A DNA stretch of 41,653 nt from an uncultured Tidjanibacter sp. (GTDB taxonomy: Bacteria > Bacteroidota > Bacteroidia > Bacteroidales > Rikenellaceae): contig CALVCL010000002.1 of NCBI GenBank assembly GCA_944326085.1, positions 203,867 through 245,519 of the forward strand, given 5' to 3'. Every line of letters begins with the position of its first letter. The stretch's first letter is position 1. Shown here piece after piece: positions 1-9,347 of the stretch. The translations under genes and the position numbers were made by a program. The notes below the pieces were generated by a model, which worked only from the letters and a program-made list of their open reading frames with translations, did not search any database and was not told the DNA's origin.

Positions 1-23
1 TCCATTCCTATGCATTGGAAAAA

Positions 24-64
24 ACATCCGGTCCCTGACAGCGAATCTGTGCAGGACCGGATGT
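24..64 (-). terminator. Terminator of the purEKLC unit
   Basis: An 11-bp perfect inverted repeat (ACATCCGGTCC / GGACCGGATGT) encloses a smaller ACAG/CTGT stem. Read on the minus strand, the hairpin is followed by a run of six T. It starts about 20 nt after the purC stop, so it is the likely end of the purine transcript. Confidence 0.85.
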
Positions 65-83
65 CCGACATTTCAGTCCGTAC

Positions 84-791
84 CTATTTCGTAAGCCTGT
101 GGAGAATCTCCTCGTAAGCCTCTCGTACCTTGCCGAGGTCACGACGGAAACGATCTTTGTCAAGCTTTTCGTTTGTCTCCGAATCCCAGAATCGGCAGGT
201 ATCGGGACTTATCTCGTCGGCGAGGACAATCTGTCCGTCGCTGGTTCTGCCGAACTCCATTTTGAAATCAACAAGCGTTATGCCGTGCTTCTTGAAGAGG
301 TCCGTAAGGAGTTCATTCACCTTGCGGGCGATAGCGAAAATTTCGTCGAGTTCACCATAGGTAACGACACCGAGGGCAACAGCATGGTCGTTGTTGATGA
401 GCGGATCGCCGAGTTCTTCATTCTTGTAGCAGATATCTATGATGGTGTTCGATGGTTTCGTACCCTCCGGTATGTTGAGTCTCTTGGCCATGGAACCGGC
501 AATGATGTTGCGCACCACAAACTCCAGAGGAAATATCTTCACACGGCGGCAGAGCTGGTCACGCTCATTGAGCTGCTTGATGAAATGTGTAGGAATACCG
601 TTCTTACCGAGATATTCGAACACGATAGCCGAAATCTGGTTGTTAATCAAACCTTTTGCCTCGATTATAGCCTTCTTGACGTTATTGTATGCCGTAGCAT
701 CATCCTTGTAATGGATTATGATACAGTCAGGGTCATCTGTAAGGAATATCTGCTTTGCTTTGCCCTCATAGAGCAGTTCGCGCTTTTCCAT
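84..791 (-). CDS. purC: Phosphoribosylaminoimidazole-succinocarboxamide synthase (SAICAR synthetase)
   Basis: This enzyme joins CAIR and aspartate using ATP to make SAICAR in cytosolic de novo purine synthesis. The 235-residue length is normal for the monofunctional family. The N-terminus has the glycine-rich YEGKAKQIF segment, followed by YKDDATAYN. Further on are [13 protein letters not shown] and the signature [14 protein letters not shown], where the substrate and ATP-metal site lie. The ATG start is supported because homologues begin with the same Lys-rich segment just before YEGKAK. It is the last gene of the pur unit, 64 nt after purL, and is followed by a strong terminator. The identification is secure. 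Confidence 0.97.
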   Translation of the reverse strand: MEKRELLYEGKAKQIFLTDDPDCIIIHYKDDATAYNNVKKAIIEAKGLINNQISAIVFEYLGKNGIPTHFIKQLNERDQLCRRVKIFPLEFVVRNIIAGSMAKRLNIPEGTKPSNTIIDICYKNEELGDPLINNDHAVALGVVTYGELDEIFAIARKVNELLTDLFKKHGITLVDFKMEFGRTSDGQIVLADEISPDTCRFWDSETNEKLDKDRFRRDLGKVREAYEEILHRLTK

Positions 792-855
792 GATATATGT
801 TGTTTATACCTTTTAGTTGTTACTGTACACCATGCCGTACATCGCCGGCCGGTAA

Positions 856-3800
856 TTATTTCTTGCGGAAATACCTTACGGCATTTCCAAATATATCCTG
901 CACCTTGTTGCCGTCGATGTTGCGGAACAGGTTGTTCTCATATCTTTCGGTATGGCCCATTTTGCCGAGAATTTGTCCGTCACGACTCACAATACCCTCT
1001 ATCGCATAATACGAACCATTGGGATTGAACGGAGCCTTGCCAGTAGGATTACCCTCCTCGTCTGCATATTGGAATGCCACCTGTCCTTCTGCAAACAGCT
1101 CTTTGGCCAGTTCATCGCTAACCACGAACTTACCCTCTCCGTGGCTTACCGCTATAGAGTGCAAATCGCCTATCTCGAAGCCTGCCAGCCACGGCGAACG
1201 TGTCGAAGCCACCCTCGTGCGCACAATCTGCGAGATGTGCCTGTTCACGTCGTTGCGGAAAAGTGTGGGCGACGCCGCAGTCACCTTTCCGAGCCTGCCG
1301 TAGGGTAGAAGTCCCGACTTGACGAGAGCCTGGAAGCCGTTGCAGATACCGAGTATGAGACCGCCGCGGTCGAGCAGATTGTGTACCTGCTCTGTCACCT
1401 TGCGGTTGTTGAGAACGCTCACGATAAACTTGCCGCTGCCGTCGGGTTCGTCGCCGGACGAGAAACCGCCGCTGAGAACGAATATATCGCACGCTGCGAT
1501 GCGTTCGCACATCTCATCAATGGACGACAACACATCCTTGCCTGTCAGGTTGCGGAATACGCTGGTAGTTATCTGTGCACCAGCACGGCTGAATGCCTTG
1601 GCTGTATCGTAGTCGCAGTTCGTGCCGGGGAACGACGGCAGATAAACCACCGGATGTTCCTTGGCTTCGCCCGGATACTCGTAACGTACGGGTGACGGAT
1701 TGCTTGTCATGACCTTCGGTTCGGTTGCGCCGCGGTCGGGATATACAGTCGTGAACTTGAGCCTGTTGGCCTCGAAAAGTTCCTCTATGCACATCTTCTC
1801 GCCGTTTACCGTCAATGCGGCATCGCCAACCGTACGGCCGAGCAGTACGGCACCGGGCCAGTCGAGTTCCGTGCGGCTTTCCACTACAATCGAGCCGTAA
1901 CCGAAACCGAACAGGTCACTCTCGCTAACCTTTATGTCGGCGCCAATCCTGTTACCGAACGACATCTTGGCCACAGCCTCGGCAACGCCACCGAAGCCTA
2001 CCGCCCAGCCGGCAACCACATTGCCTGCTTCGGTCTGTTCGCTCACGAAATTCCAGTTGCGTTTCAATGCCTCGGTATCGGGCATGAAGTTCTGCAACGG
2101 GAGATGTTTGATAAGATATACATAATCGCCCGCCTGCTTGAATTCAGGGCTTATCACCTTGCCGGCATTCACTGTCGTGATACCGAACGCTATCAATGTC
2201 GGGGGAACGTTTATATCCTTGAAGGTACCGCTCATGGAGTCCTTGCCGCCAATCGAAGGCAGGCCAAGCTCGTTCTGCATCTTGAGGGCGCCGAGCAATG
2301 CAGCCAGCGGCTTGCCCCACTTGTGGGCGTCGTTGGACATGTGCTCGAAATATTCCTGATACGAGAAACGCATCCTGTCGAAGCGTGCGCCGGCAGCCAC
2401 TACCTTGGTCACGGCTTCCACTACCGAGTAGGCAGCGCCGTGATACGGGCTCCACTTCGAGATGAACGGATTGAAGCCGAACGACATGATACTTGCCGTA
2501 TCTGTGTATCCGCCGACAACGGGTATCTTCTGTACCGACACCTGCGTTTCAGTACCCTGAGTACGGCCGCCGTAAGGCATCAGCACCGTGGAAGCACCTA
2601 TCGTGGAGTCAAACATCTCCACAAGCCCCTTTTGCGAAACAACGTTATTGTCGGACAGTATGTTCTTAATCTTTTCGGTCATGTTGACGCCCTCCATACG
2701 ACGTTCGAACGGATTGCGGTTTTCAACCCCTTCAACAGCAGCCTTTGCATAATGCTTGGCACCTGCGCTGTCAATGAACTCACGCGCGAGGTCGACAACA
2801 AGTACCCCCTTGCTGTACATGCGCATGCGGTGCGTATCTGTAACGTCTGCGACGTGTGTCACCTCAACGTTTTCCAATGCGCAGTATTTCATGAACTCTT
2901 CCACGTCACCATTCTCAACCACAACAGCCATTCGCTCCTGCGACTCACTTATCGCAAGTTCCGTAGTATTGAGACCGCTGTACTTCGTGGGAACACGGTC
3001 AAGATATATGTCGAGACCGTCGGTAAGCTCGCCTATGGCAACACTCACACCACCGGCACCGAAGTCGTTGGACTTCTTGATAAGACGCGTAACCTCTGCC
3101 CTGCGGAACAGGCGCTGCAGTTTGCGCTCCTCAGGCGCATTACCCTTCTGCACCTCACTGCCGCACTCTTCCAGCGACTGTGCGTTGTGCTCCTTCGAGG
3201 AACCCGTAGCACCGCCGACACCGTCACGACCCGTACGGCCGCCGAGCAGCAACACCACATCGCCCGGAACGGGACTTTCCCTGCGCACGTTCGAAGCTTT
3301 CACGGCACCTACCACGGCACCCACCTCGAGACGCTTTGCGACATAGTCCGTATGGTATATCTCCCTAACGTGAGTTGTGGCAAGACCTATCTGGTTACCG
3401 TAGCTGGAATATCCTGCCGCAGCCTTGGTGCTGATAATCCTCTGCGGAAGCTTGCCTTCGATAGTCTCGCTGACGGGTTTGTATATGTCGCCAGCACCGG
3501 TGACGCGCATTGCCTGATATACATAGGCACGACCCGACAGCGGGTCACGTATTGCACCGCCGAGACATGTCGAGGCACCGCCGAAAGGTTCGATTTCGGT
3601 CGGATGATTATGTGTTTCGTTCTTGAACTGAAGCAGCCATTTCTCCGTCTTGCCATCCACATCGACATTGATGAATATGCTGCAGGCGTTGTTCTCCTCA
3701 CTCTCCTCCTGGTCGGCAAGAAGACCTTTCTTCTTGAGGTAACGGGCGCCTATGGTCGCAAGGTCCATGAGACATTCCGGTTTCGCGCCGCGTCCTAGTT

Positions 3801-4566
3801 CCTCGCGCATGCGGCGATATAGAGCTAGCGATTCTTCAAGCTCACCCTTCATGAACGACTCATCTATAGTTATCTCCTCCAGCACAGTGGTGAAGGTAGT
3901 GTGACGGCAGTGATCGCTCCAATACGTATCGAGTATTCGGAGTTCTGTTTCAGACGGGTCGCGGCCCTCACGAGCAAAATAGTTCACCACTTCACGAAGG
4001 TCGTCGGCATTCATAGCCAAGCCGTTGGTCTTGCAATAAGGTGCGAGATCGGCATCCTTCATGGCCGTAAATCCCTTTAATACGGGCACCGGTTTTACCT
4101 CTGCATTCTCTGTCAAGCCGAGCACCCCGAGGTTCTTCTCCCTCGACTCCACTCCGTTTATATAGTATTTGCGAATGCGGGCCATATCGGCATCCGATAC
4201 GCTGTCATCAAAAATGAGCAACCTTGCGCTGCGTATCCTGACATTGGCATCGGGGTCGAGAAGCATGACACACTCTTGAGCCGAACTTGCCCTTTGGTCG
4301 AACTGACCTGGCAGATATTCCACGGCCAGATATTTCTTGCCGACAAGGTCGCAGTCATCGGTGACAACATCGGTCACTACCTCGCCAAATACACCGTAAC
4401 GGCTCTTTTCGAGCAGCTCGGGCGTAAAGCCGAACAAATCGTAAACATTCAGCAGTCGCAGTCCCTTGAGCGACAGGCCGAGATTGTTGTTCAACTCGTC
4501 CTGCAGGCTGCGCGCCTCAACCCTGAATTCCGGTTTCTTTTCTACGTAAATGCGGTAATTGTTCAT
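856..4566 (-). CDS. purL: Phosphoribosylformylglycinamidine synthase, large single-chain form
   Basis: This enzyme converts FGAR to FGAM using ATP and glutamine. At 1236 residues it is the long single-chain type, with an N-terminal domain, a linker, two AIR-synthase-like halves and a C-terminal class I glutaminase. The glutaminase triad is visible as Cys1075 (GICNGFQ), His1205 and Glu1207 (MGHTERYE). The substrate segment FKNETHNHPTEIEPFGGA is present. I chose the ATG at 4566 (MNNYRIYVEKKPEF). The frame stays open upstream to a GTG at 4623, but that 19-residue extension would overlap the purK end and does not resemble the family N-terminus. It lies 32 nt after purK in the same unit. Confidence 0.96.
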   Translation of the reverse strand: MNNYRIYVEKKPEFRVEARSLQDELNNNLGLSLKGLRLLNVYDLFGFTPELLEKSRYGVFGEVVTDVVTDDCDLVGKKYLAVEYLPGQFDQRASSAQECVMLLDPDANVRIRSARLLIFDDSVSDADMARIRKYYINGVESREKNLGVLGLTENAEVKPVPVLKGFTAMKDADLAPYCKTNGLAMNADDLREVVNYFAREGRDPSETELRILDTYWSDHCRHTTFTTVLEEITIDESFMKGELEESLALYRRMREELGRGAKPECLMDLATIGARYLKKKGLLADQEESEENNACSIFINVDVDGKTEKWLLQFKNETHNHPTEIEPFGGASTCLGGAIRDPLSGRAYVYQAMRVTGAGDIYKPVSETIEGKLPQRIISTKAAAGYSSYGNQIGLATTHVREIYHTDYVAKRLEVGAVVGAVKASNVRRESPVPGDVVLLLGGRTGRDGVGGATGSSKEHNAQSLEECGSEVQKGNAPEERKLQRLFRRAEVTRLIKKSNDFGAGGVSVAIGELTDGLDIYLDRVPTKYSGLNTTELAISESQERMAVVVENGDVEEFMKYCALENVEVTHVADVTDTHRMRMYSKGVLVVDLAREFIDSAGAKHYAKAAVEGVENRNPFERRMEGVNMTEKIKNILSDNNVVSQKGLVEMFDSTIGASTVLMPYGGRTQGTETQVSVQKIPVVGGYTDTASIMSFGFNPFISKWSPYHGAAYSVVEAVTKVVAAGARFDRMRFSYQEYFEHMSNDAHKWGKPLAALLGALKMQNELGLPSIGGKDSMSGTFKDINVPPTLIAFGITTVNAGKVISPEFKQAGDYVYLIKHLPLQNFMPDTEALKRNWNFVSEQTEAGNVVAGWAVGFGGVAEAVAKMSFGNRIGADIKVSESDLFGFGYGSIVVESRTELDWPGAVLLGRTVGDAALTVNGEKMCIEELFEANRLKFTTVYPDRGATEPKVMTSNPSPVRYEYPGEAKEHPVVYLPSFPGTNCDYDTAKAFSRAGAQITTSVFRNLTGKDVLSSIDEMCERIAACDIFVLSGGFSSGDEPDGSGKFIVSVLNNRKVTEQVHNLLDRGGLILGICNGFQALVKSGLLPYGRLGKVTAASPTLFRNDVNRHISQIVRTRVASTRSPWLAGFEIGDLHSIAVSHGEGKFVVSDELAKELFAEGQVAFQYADEEGNPTGKAPFNPNGSYYAIEGIVSRDGQILGKMGHTERYENNLFRNIDGNKVQDIFGNAVRYFRKK

Positions 4567-4598
4567 TATGCTGCTATTTTCTCCGTTTTCTATTTCTG

Positions 4599-5726
4599 TC
4601 ACTCTACAAAATGCGACTTCCACTTCGCATCGTACTCATCTCGAGTCATACCGACAAACGTGATATGTCCCATCTTACGCTTGGGCTTGCTCACCGTCTT
4701 GCCGTAGATGTGTACATAGGTGCCCGGCTCCGTACGCGATGCACGGCTGTCCGTTCCCGTTCCGAATTCGACTGCTATGCGTTCGGCGGCCTCGAGGTCT
4801 TCGCCGAGGATATTCTTCATTACCGTGGGAGCCACGAGTTCCGGTTCCTGCAGCGGCTCGCCGAGCAGATAACGGCACAACTCACGGAACTGGTTGGTGG
4901 TACAGCCCTCTATGGTATAGTGACCGCTGTTGTGGGGACGCGGAGCCATTTCGTTGAAATATATCTCCTCGCCGCGTATGAAATACTCTATGGCCAATAT
5001 GCCGGTATACCCGCATCGACGCATGAACGCTTCGCTCTGTTCAACAAGTCTGCGGCGCACGCTATCACTCATTCGCGGCGCGGGCACTATGCAAAGGTCG
5101 AGTATGCCGTCGCGGTGTATATTTTGTCCTACCGGAAAGCTGACAATACGTTTGCCGTCGTTAACCATTACGATGCTGGCCTCATAGTCGAACGGCACGA
5201 ATTCCTCCAGAATGGCAGGAGTTCCGATGTAGGGTTCGGTCTTAGCGACATCCTCCGCAGTGCGTATCACTACCTGACCGTGACCGTCATAACCAAGCGT
5301 ACGCGTTTTGAATACGCACGGATAGCCAATCTCCTCTATTCCCATCATCAGCGATTCACGGTCGCACACATCGGCAAAACGCGGCACATGCAGGCCATTG
5401 TCACGGGCATTACTCTTCTCCCTGATGCGGTCCTGCGAGTCGTACAAAGGACGGTATCCCTGCGGAATATTGTATTTCTCGGTAAGAGGTATAAGCACCT
5501 CGCCTGGAACATTTTCGAATTCGTATGTCACCACATCGCTGCGACGGCACAACTCATCGAGAGCCTCAGCGTCATCGTATTCGGCTACAATATGGTGGTC
5601 GCACACGGCAAAAGCAGGCGCATCAGGAGCGGGGTCGAGACATATCGTCTGCGCGCCCAGCACGGCCGCCTGTTCGGCTATCATCAGTCCAAGCTGGCCT
5701 CCGCCTATTATACCTATGGTTTTCAC
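4599..5726 (-). CDS. purK: 5-(carboxyamino)imidazole ribonucleotide synthase
   Basis: PurK is an ATP-grasp enzyme that carboxylates AIR with bicarbonate to give N5-CAIR, the substrate of PurE encoded just upstream. It has 375 residues. The N-terminal nucleotide-fold loop is GIIGGGQLGLM, and the late motif is NEMAPRPHNSGHYTIEGC, with metal- and substrate-binding residues. The start codon is GTG (5726), preceded by an A-rich stretch. No in-frame ATG lies before the glycine-rich loop, so GTG is very likely the true start. The gap to purE is 34 nt, which supports co-transcription. Confidence 0.96.
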   Translation of the reverse strand: MKTIGIIGGGQLGLMIAEQAAVLGAQTICLDPAPDAPAFAVCDHHIVAEYDDAEALDELCRRSDVVTYEFENVPGEVLIPLTEKYNIPQGYRPLYDSQDRIREKSNARDNGLHVPRFADVCDRESLMMGIEEIGYPCVFKTRTLGYDGHGQVVIRTAEDVAKTEPYIGTPAILEEFVPFDYEASIVMVNDGKRIVSFPVGQNIHRDGILDLCIVPAPRMSDSVRRRLVEQSEAFMRRCGYTGILAIEYFIRGEEIYFNEMAPRPHNSGHYTIEGCTTNQFRELCRYLLGEPLQEPELVAPTVMKNILGEDLEAAERIAVEFGTGTDSRASRTEPGTYVHIYGKTVSKPKRKMGHITFVGMTRDEYDAKWKSHFVE

Positions 5727-5760
5727 TTTTTAAAATCGATTTTCGTTTATGGCCAAATTA

Positions 5761-6231
5761 CTACAATTCGGTCATGAGAACCGTTTCGGTTTGTTTGCAG
5801 CGGAACTCATCCAACGCACTGGCAAGCGCCCCATCATGCAAAGCTAAAATGCTGACGGCGATAAGGGCCGCATTTTTCGCACCGTTTATGGCTACCGTCG
5901 CCACCGGCACTCCGGCAGGCATCTGCACAATAGAGAGAAGCGAATCGAGGCCATTGAGTGCCTTCGACTTAACAGGGACACCGACAACAGGCAGCGGTGT
6001 CATAGAGGCCACCATACCAGGCAAATGAGCAGCGCCGCCCGCTCCGGCTATTATTACCTCCAATCCACGCGACTTGGCCGTTTTGGCATATTCAGCCAAC
6101 AAGTCCGGCGTGCGATGTGCACTCACAATCTTCTTTTCAAATTCGACACCGAACTGTTCGAGCACCTCTGCCGCACCCGACATCACATCCCAGTCGCTAA
6201 TCGAACCCATTATGACACCTACCTTGACCAT
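5761..6231 (-). CDS. purE: N5-carboxyaminoimidazole ribonucleotide mutase (class I PurE)
   Basis: PurE moves the carboxyl group of N5-CAIR to C4 to give CAIR, acting after PurK. The 156-residue chain starts with [14 protein letters not shown], the phosphate-binding loop of class I PurE, and contains the catalytic-site segment SAHRTP and [13 protein letters not shown]. Class I PurE works with PurK, which matches the adjacent purK gene. It is the first gene of the pur unit. No perfect Bacteroidota -7 box (TAnnTTTG) was found upstream, so its promoter is unresolved. A structured element lies 26-61 nt before the ATG. Confidence 0.96.
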   Translation of the reverse strand: MVKVGVIMGSISDWDVMSGAAEVLEQFGVEFEKKIVSAHRTPDLLAEYAKTAKSRGLEVIIAGAGGAAHLPGMVASMTPLPVVGVPVKSKALNGLDSLLSIVQMPAGVPVATVAINGAKNAALIAVSILALHDGALASALDEFRCKQTETVLMTEL

Positions 6232-6630
6232 ATCTCAATTTTTTTAAATATTCTTAATGACAAACCGCTACAACACAACCATGTCATAGCGGCTTTATCT
6301 TTTCACCCAGAACCAACATGCATCCCTCCGATATCGGCTTCACGTTTCCGTACTGTCCTGCCAAAACTCCCATACACAAAAGGCCTATAGGGGAAAGCAC
6401 CGACAACCATTGCCATAACAATGCAAAACAATCAAACACAAGCATATATGAAGCCAAAAGGGACAACACAACCGCAGGGCGACAGTTCTTTCATTCTTTA
6501 AAAATGTAAAGTTAATACTTTTTACGAAAATAGCAATGGAGCACATCATTTTATTTTTTTACTGGCACACATACGCATAACTGACATAACAATTTCATTG
6601 GCCTAATAATATCACATACAATATGTATAC
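6232..6630 (-). other. Intergenic region upstream of purE: unresolved promoter and possible structured leader
   Basis: About 400 nt lie between the purE start and the pyrB terminator. I found no perfect TAnnTTTG box on the minus strand. A near match, TAACTTTA at about 6508-6515, would give a leader of roughly 270 nt. The element at 6257-6292 has two interleaved complementary pairs (CCGCTA/TAGCGG and TGACA/TGTCA). A 61-codon open frame at 6284-6469 has hydrophobic stretches but no supporting start context. I treat the region as regulatory and non-coding. Confidence 0.4.
6257..6292 (-). promoter_or_regulatory. Interleaved dyads in the purE leader (pseudoknot-capable or operator)
   Basis: On the minus strand the order is CCGCTA, TGACA, an 11-nt spacer, TAGCGG, two T, then TGTCAT. 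The first and third segments can pair, and so can the second and last, but the pairs are interleaved. This permits either alternative hairpins or a compact pseudoknot. It ends 26 nt before the purE ATG. At the DNA level it could instead be a binding site. Function is inferred only. Confidence 0.35.
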
Positions 6631-6665
6631 AAAAAGCCGTCCGGAAAACAAATTTTCCGGACGGC
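6631..6665 (-). terminator. Terminator of the pyr operon after pyrB
   Basis: A 13-bp perfect stem (6636-6648 with 6653-6665) has a 4-nt loop and is followed on the minus strand by five T. It lies 23 nt past the pyrB stop. It separates the pyr transcript from the pur unit downstream. Confidence 0.93.
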
Positions 6666-6688
6666 CCATATCGAGCAACTTATATAGG

Positions 6689-7774
6689 TTACTTTTTTAC
6701 GAGAGTTTCGCAGTATGCGCAGCGGTATACATCCTTTTCTCCTTCTACTGGACGCATAAGCTGGGGCACATTCTCCGAATTGCAGATACAACGCTTGTTG
6801 GAGCACTTAACGCCTTCCGGATTTTCAACCACACCAGCGAGCTGCGGGTTCTCCATGCGTTTGTTCTCCCATTCGAAGAGTTTGCAGATAAGTGCCATAC
6901 GCATGAACTTGCCGTTTTCAACCTCACGGAAGTATGCTGCACGCGGGTCTTTGTCAACCTCTACCGCAATTTCATTCACGCGGGGCAGCGGATGCAGAAC
7001 CGCCATGTTCTTCTTGGCAAGTTTCATCTTCTCGGCATCGAGGATATAGGTATCCTTCAGAGCCTCGTAAACAGCCGGATCGTCGAAACGCTCCCTCTGT
7101 ACACGGGTCATGTAGAGAATGTCGAGTTCGGGCATTACGCTCTCCATATCCCTAACCTCGGTGTAAGGAATACCTGCCTCACGCAGTTCTTCGAGGACGT
7201 GTTCCGGCATCTTGAGTTCGTCGGGTGATATCATCACGAAACGGATGTTTTCATAACGCATCATTGCCTTGGTGAGCGAGTGAACAGTACGGCCGAACTT
7301 AAGGTCACCGCACATACCTATTACGAGGTTATCAAGACGGCGCATCTCACGCTTGATGGTGAGAAGGTCGGCGAGGGTCTGAGTCGGGTGGCAGTGCGAA
7401 CCGTCACCACCGTTGATAATCGGAATATCGGTTACGCGGGAAGCAACCAGCGGAGCGCCGTCTTTGGGATGACGCATTGCGATGATGTCCGCGAACTTGT
7501 TAATGGTCATTATGGTATCGGCAAGCGACTCTCCCTTGGTTACCGAAGAAGTGCTTGCGTCGGAGAAACCGAGCACATTACCGCCGAGTTCGAGCATCGC
7601 AGCCTCGAAACTGAGGCGGGTGCGCGTACTGGGCTCGTAGAAGAGGGTGGCCAGCGTTTTGTTCTTGCATCTTTCGGTGTAGGCCGGACGGTCAGCAATA
7701 ATGTCGAGCGCGAGATCGATAATCTCCTGCAGTTCCTGCATGCTCAAGTCGGTGATGTCAATAAGATGATGCAT
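6689..7774 (-). CDS. pyrB: Aspartate carbamoyltransferase catalytic chain fused to a PyrI-type zinc module
   Basis: This enzyme makes N-carbamoyl-aspartate from carbamoyl phosphate and aspartate. Residues 1 to about 305 are a full catalytic chain: carbamoyl-phosphate site [12 protein letters not shown] at 45-56, HPTQ at 129-132 and HPLPR at 261-265. The chain then runs on for about 55 residues. This tail has Cys324, Cys329, Cys352 and Cys355 (C-x4-C, 22 residues, C-x2-C), close to the zinc site of E. coli PyrI (C109, C114, C138, C141), and flanking residues such as CAYCE also match. The nucleotide-binding allosteric domain of PyrI is absent. The frame is continuous, so this looks like a genuine fusion rather than a sequencing error. 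CTP/ATP feedback through a fused allosteric domain is therefore not expected, although a separate pyrI elsewhere cannot be excluded. It is the last gene of the pyr operon. Confidence 0.93.
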   Translation of the reverse strand: MHHLIDITDLSMQELQEIIDLALDIIADRPAYTERCKNKTLATLFYEPSTRTRLSFEAAMLELGGNVLGFSDASTSSVTKGESLADTIMTINKFADIIAMRHPKDGAPLVASRVTDIPIINGGDGSHCHPTQTLADLLTIKREMRRLDNLVIGMCGDLKFGRTVHSLTKAMMRYENIRFVMISPDELKMPEHVLEELREAGIPYTEVRDMESVMPELDILYMTRVQRERFDDPAVYEALKDTYILDAEKMKLAKKNMAVLHPLPRVNEIAVEVDKDPRAAYFREVENGKFMRMALICKLFEWENKRMENPQLAGVVENPEGVKCSNKRCICNSENVPQLMRPVEGEKDVYRCAYCETLVKK

Positions 7775-7860
7775 AATAGACCTGTTTTTATTGGTTAAGG
7801 TAACTTGTCTTTTTCAGTTGTGTCCCGCTTTCTATCGCCCATCAGGCATGGAGCGTACGC

Positions 7861-8550
7861 TTAGCGTGCAGTAATCCACGACTCGTCGCGGGGATTTTCG
7901 CGGAATGCCATCAGACGCTCTATATCCTCGGGCTTTATGTAGCCGCGTTCTGCTGCAACCTTGATAAGGGTGTCGAAATTCGACAGACTATGGTTCTTCA
8001 CCTGCGCATCGTGCAGATGTTCCAAACCTGTCTTCATACCGTATGTAAAGATACTTGCCACACCCAAAACATCGGCACCTGCCGCCCTGAGCACCTTCAC
8101 TACCTCGATGCAGCTGTCGCCCGTGGAGATGAGGTCCTCGATAACGACCACTTTCTGACCGGGTTCGAGACGGCCCTCAATCTGGTTGGTACGGCCGTGA
8201 TCCTTGGCACTGCCGCGGACATAACCCATAGGCTTGTCGAGGATTGTAGCGGTGATGGCTGCATGTGCTATACCCGCAGTGCTGGTCCCCATGAGTACTT
8301 CGCATTCGGGATACAGCTCCCTGATTACGGTGGCGAGACCGTTCTCAACGTTGTTCCTAACTGCCGGAGCGGTAAGGGTCAGACGATTGTCACAGTATAT
8401 TGGGCTTTTAATGCCGCTCGCCCATGTGAAGGGTTGTTCGGGTCTGAGGAATACAGCGCCTATCGAAAGCAGGTCGCCGGCAATTTGCCTCTCCAGTTCC
8501 TTAAGTTTCGATGAGCAGCATCCGCAATTGGTATCTTTCATGTCATTCAT
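7861..8550 (-). CDS. pyrE: Orotate phosphoribosyltransferase
   Basis: PyrE makes OMP from orotate and PRPP. Its 229 residues include the PRPP-binding motif VVVIEDLISTGDS and the flexible catalytic loop GSAKDHGRTNQIEG, with the conserved Lys-Asp-His. FTWASGIKSPIYCDNR is the usual substrate-side segment. The N-terminus has a short cysteine-rich addition (CGCC at residues 9-12) before the first helix, which is unusual, and its role is unknown. An internal ATG (residue 4) is an alternative start. It lies between pyrF (42 nt) and pyrB (86 nt), the fifth gene in the operon. Confidence 0.95.
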   Translation of the reverse strand: MNDMKDTNCGCCSSKLKELERQIAGDLLSIGAVFLRPEQPFTWASGIKSPIYCDNRLTLTAPAVRNNVENGLATVIRELYPECEVLMGTSTAGIAHAAITATILDKPMGYVRGSAKDHGRTNQIEGRLEPGQKVVVIEDLISTGDSCIEVVKVLRAAGADVLGVASIFTYGMKTGLEHLHDAQVKNHSLSNFDTLIKVAAERGYIKPEDIERLMAFRENPRDESWITAR

Positions 8551-8592
8551 TTCTTTCTTGCTGTTTTATATCCTTTTAACTTTCTGCATTGA

Positions 8593-9294
8593 TTACTGCA
8601 TGAGAAATTCCTTCATGCAACGTCGGTAAGCACCTACAGGGTCGGCAGCCGCAGTAATGGGGCGTCCCACCACAATATAGTCCGTACCTATTTCAGCAGC
8701 GCGTGCAGGAGTTGTCACTCGTACCTGGTCGCCTTTGTCTCCGTCAGCGAAACGTACGCCAGGGGTAACGGTCATGAATTCCGTGCCACATGCTTCCTTA
8801 ACCATGCCTGCTTCGAGCGGCGAGCAAACCACACCGTCGAGACCTGCCTCCTTGGCGTTGCGGGCATACTGCACTATGGTGTCGTTAATGGACGAGTTGA
8901 TGAGCAACTCACGCTGCATTCGCTCCTCGCTTGTGGAGGTGAGTTGTGTTACGGCTATGAGCAGCGGACGCGTACCGTCCGGACGGGTAAGACCCTCTAT
9001 GGCAGCACGCATCATGTCTATGGTGCCGGCAGCATGCACATTGGTCATATCTATATCAAGCTGCGACAGTACGGCCATCGCCTTTTTGACTGTGTTGGGT
9101 ATGTCATGCAGTTTGAGGTCAAGAAATATCCTGTGCCCCCTGCGCTTGATTTCCTTCACAATCGAAGGGCCTTCGGCATAGTAAAGTTCCATGCCTATCT
9201 TGAGGAACGGTTTCTCCTGTGTGAAGAGGTCGAGGAACCTGAATGTCTCTTTCGCGCTGGGAAAGTCACACGCGATTATTACGTCTTTTGCCAT
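8593..9294 (-). CDS. pyrF: Orotidine 5'-phosphate decarboxylase
   Basis: PyrF decarboxylates OMP to UMP, the last step of the pathway. At 233 residues it fits the classic short bacterial type. The N-terminal strand is [10 protein letters not shown], and the catalytic motif [12 protein letters not shown] carries the Asp-Lys-Asp charge network. The phosphate-binding end is [17 protein letters not shown], followed by DYIVVGRPI. The ATG start places the first beta strand at residue 4, as expected. It is 53 nt after pyrD and 42 nt before pyrE. Confidence 0.96.
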   Translation of the reverse strand: MAKDVIIACDFPSAKETFRFLDLFTQEKPFLKIGMELYYAEGPSIVKEIKRRGHRIFLDLKLHDIPNTVKKAMAVLSQLDIDMTNVHAAGTIDMMRAAIEGLTRPDGTRPLLIAVTQLTSTSEERMQRELLINSSINDTIVQYARNAKEAGLDGVVCSPLEAGMVKEACGTEFMTVTPGVRFADGDKGDQVRVTTPARAAEIGTDYIVVGRPITAAADPVGAYRRCMKEFLMQ

Positions 9295-9347
9295 TGTGGT
9301 TTATAATGTTTTTACAATTTACCGTTTTGCTGTGTCTACCGCAATTT

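Noticed and set aside
2104..3798. A 564-codon open frame antisense to purL
   Set aside because: It lies entirely within purL, whose protein matches its family over the full length. The antisense product has a frame-shadow composition (rich in His, Arg, Cys) and no family motifs.
4611..5777. A 388-codon open frame antisense to purK
   Set aside because: It mirrors purK, which is a clear ATP-grasp family match. No motif, signal or promoter supports the antisense frame.
6284..6469. A 61-codon hydrophobic frame upstream of purE
   Set aside because: No ribosome site, no promoter at a suitable distance and no recognisable homology; low complexity in hydrophobic residues can arise by chance in AT-rich DNA.
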